This document shows, piece after piece, positions 21,520 to 22,477 of a stretch of DNA of 22,477 nt. The DNA comes from JBDHAC01 sp039589195 (GTDB lineage Bacteria; Gemmatimonadota; Gemmatimonadetes; Palauibacterales; Palauibacteraceae). The translations under genes were made by a program, and so were the position numbers. Below the pieces are notes generated by a model. That model made no database searches. It saw only the letters and a program-made list of their open reading frames with translations, and was not told where the DNA came from. How positions within the stretch are numbered: the first letter of the stretch is position 1; each line of letters begins with the position of its first letter. The stretch is taken from positions 1 to 22,477 of the forward strand of contig JBDHHV010000042.1 in NCBI GenBank assembly GCA_039589195.1, given 5' to 3'.

Positions 21520-22326
21520 TCAGGCCGACACGTCCCGGGTCTCCTCCGGCTTCGACGCCGTCAGTAAGACCGCCTTGACCCCGTACTCCTCGGCGGCGTT
21601 CTGCGTCGCTTGCTTCCGGAACCGGAATCTCGGCACCACCACGGACCGCACCCCCGTGAACCCGGTCTCTTCGAGCAGCCTGAACATCTCTCCTTCCAGG
21701 AGAGCGCCTCCAATTCAGCTGGCCCACAGCTTGGGGTCGTTGACGATGGACTGGGACAGCTGCTTGGCGCTCACGATGTCCGTGATCGATATCCGACCTC
21801 CGGGCCCGAGCACCCGAAACATCTCCTCCACGACCTTCCGTTTTTGGAAAGAGAGATTGATCACGCCGTTCGAGATCACGACGTCCACGCAGGCGTCGGG
21901 CAGGGGGATGTCCTCCATGCGGCCTTCGTGACATTCCATCGTCGTGCCACCCGACTCCGCGTGCGCCTGTGCCTTCAGGCACATGGACGGGTTGAGGTCG
22001 ACGCCGATCACCTTGCCGGTCGGGCCTGCCTCCCAGCTCGCGATGATCGCGTCGAGCCCGGCACCGCTTCCCAGATCGAGCACGGTCTCACCCGGTCGCA
22101 CATTCGCGCGCTCGTGCGGGTTACCGACGCCGGCGAAGGACTCTACCGCACCGGGCGGCGCGCGGTCGAGCCATTGCGACGGGTACCCGAACAGCTCTGC
22201 CGCCTCGCGGCCGTGGAAGAAGTGGAACTCGCCGGACGGGTCGTCGGCGACTTCCTGATACATCCGCAGGATCTCGTCCTTCAACACACCTTCCAGGGAT
22301 GCCTGGGCGGCGGCGGTATCGGTCAT
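21520..22326 (-). CDS. SAM-dependent methyltransferase (ArsM/UbiE-like) with in-frame UGA, probable selenoprotein
   Basis: The upstream part (203 residues from ATG 22326, GGAG at -8) is a class I methyltransferase: FAGVGNPHERA, SAM motif VLDLGSGAGLDA at 82-93, ISNGVINLS at 151-159, MFRVLGPGGR at 169-178. It stops at TGA (21715-21717) after NDPKLWAS. Reading through gives 64 more codons in the same frame to TGA at 21520: IGGALLEGEMFRLLEETGFT, then EYGVKAVLLTASKP, the expected last helix and beta-strands. In ArsM/UbiE-like relatives the residue at the UGA is a conserved Cys (WxxC-I-x-GA). A SECIS-like hairpin follows at once. Selenocysteine (residue 204) is therefore more likely than a pseudogene. 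Acceptor unknown; arsenic or another soft metalloid is possible. Cys116, 132 and 146 are also present. Confidence 0.72.
21688..21704 (-). promoter_or_regulatory. Candidate bacterial SECIS hairpin
   Basis: In the transcript CUCUCCU, loop GGA, AGGAGAG is a perfect 7-bp stem. Its loop begins 17 nt after the in-frame UGA and opens with GG, matching the described bacterial SECIS layout (short upper stem, G in the first two loop positions, UGA-to-loop spacing of about 16-37 nt). Five of the first ten codons after UGA end in A or T, against four of the next 54, as if structure constrains this stretch. Confidence 0.65.
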
Positions 22327-22378
22327 GGTCACGTCTCCTCGAGGTACTCGGTTTCGTCTATCTCGGGGGAGGTCCTCG

Positions 22379-22477
22379 TCACCTGCGGAATACGCCGTAC
22401 ACGAAGGCCTGCTTCGCTCCCGAAGGAGTGGAGTGCAGCTCCTCGGCCGTCTCCAGTAGCCTGAGCCCCGGTCCCAA
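22379..22477 (-). CDS. C-terminal end of an unidentified protein, cut by the window edge
   Basis: The last 32 residues of a minus-strand protein read LGPGLRLLETAEELHSTPSG, then AKQAFVYGVFRR, stopping at TGA 22379-22381. The upstream part lies outside the window. The spacing to the methyltransferase start (52 bp) and shared direction suggest one transcript. No family assignment is possible. Confidence 0.6.
   Translation of the reverse strand: MGPGLRLLETAEELHSTPSGAKQAFVYGVFRR

Noticed and set aside
21715..21717. Plain premature stop making the methyltransferase a pseudogene
   Set aside because: Not excluded, but less likely: the mutation would have to fall exactly on the conserved Cys codon and beside a SECIS-like stem, with no other damage in the following 64 codons.
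21458..21982. Long N-terminal extension of the protease frame
   Set aside because: It overlaps the methyltransferase gene in another frame and is Arg/Gly-rich; the signal peptide and ribosome site place the start at 21457.
1..22477. CRISPR array, tRNA, rRNA or mobile element
   Set aside because: No regularly spaced repeats with unique spacers, no cloverleaf-like or rRNA stretch, and no transposase or integrase motif were seen on either strand; a tRNA-Sec or sel gene is also not in this window.

Overview
This is a GC-rich bacterial chromosomal window with tightly packed genes. It has no rRNA, tRNA, insertion sequence, phage gene or CRISPR array that I can see. The gene content (DinB-fold proteins, isoprenylcysteine-methyltransferase-like membrane proteins, DUF1059, Nfu_N plus YtxJ, many small lipoproteins, a leishmanolysin-type lipoprotein, a giant BTAD-ATPase regulator) is the mix I associate with Gemmatimonadota or a similar deep-branching, environmental, diderm lineage. 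That assignment is inference from content only.

Layout. Positions 109-3348 (minus) hold one large BTAD/AAA/TPR signal-responsive regulator whose surroundings look somewhat less GC-rich than the rest. A minus-strand pair follows: Nfu_N iron-sulfur scaffold domain, then a YtxJ-type bacilliredoxin. Next is a 484-bp gene-free stretch with short tandem repeats and a striking perfect palindrome made of four GTATAC hexamers, sitting about 100 bp before a plus-strand SDR dehydrogenase. A small zinc-ribbon protein (minus) and a kynureninase-like PLP enzyme (plus) are divergent. From about 7.07 kb to the right edge every gene lies on the minus strand, often with 1-14 bp overlaps. In transcription order, right to left, these are: the end of an unknown gene; a SAM methyltransferase with an in-frame UGA; a leishmanolysin-like metalloprotease lipoprotein; a lipoprotein; a DUF1059 protein; a small acidic protein; two isoprenylcysteine-methyltransferase-like membrane proteins, separated by an NTF2-like lipoprotein, a small membrane protein and a SAM methyltransferase; a secreted protein; a metallo-beta-lactamase-fold hydrolase; a DUF5946-DinB fusion; an alpha/beta hydrolase; a membrane protein; a GNAT acetyltransferase; a DinB protein; a glyoxalase-like protein; a frameshifted lipoprotein; an ATP-grasp/SET fusion; an HhH (Cdd1-like) protein; another alpha/beta hydrolase; and a lipoprotein.

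The most interesting observation is the methyltransferase at 21520-22326 (minus). Its reading frame meets a TGA at the position where ArsM/UbiE-like relatives carry a conserved cysteine. It then continues in the same frame for 64 well-formed codons to a normal C-terminus. Immediately after the TGA is a 7-bp perfect hairpin with a GGA loop, 17 nt downstream of the UGA, matching the geometry of bacterial SECIS elements. This looks like a selenocysteine-containing methyltransferase. Second in interest is a protein joining an ATP-grasp ligase to a complete SET plus post-SET lysine-methyltransferase-type domain.

Functionally the minus-strand block looks like a loose collection of small-molecule modification, detoxification and envelope genes rather than one pathway. 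The combination of bacilliredoxin, two DinB-fold proteins, a glyoxalase-like protein and an MBL hydrolase is compatible with a low-molecular-weight thiol metabolism, but nothing in the window proves it.
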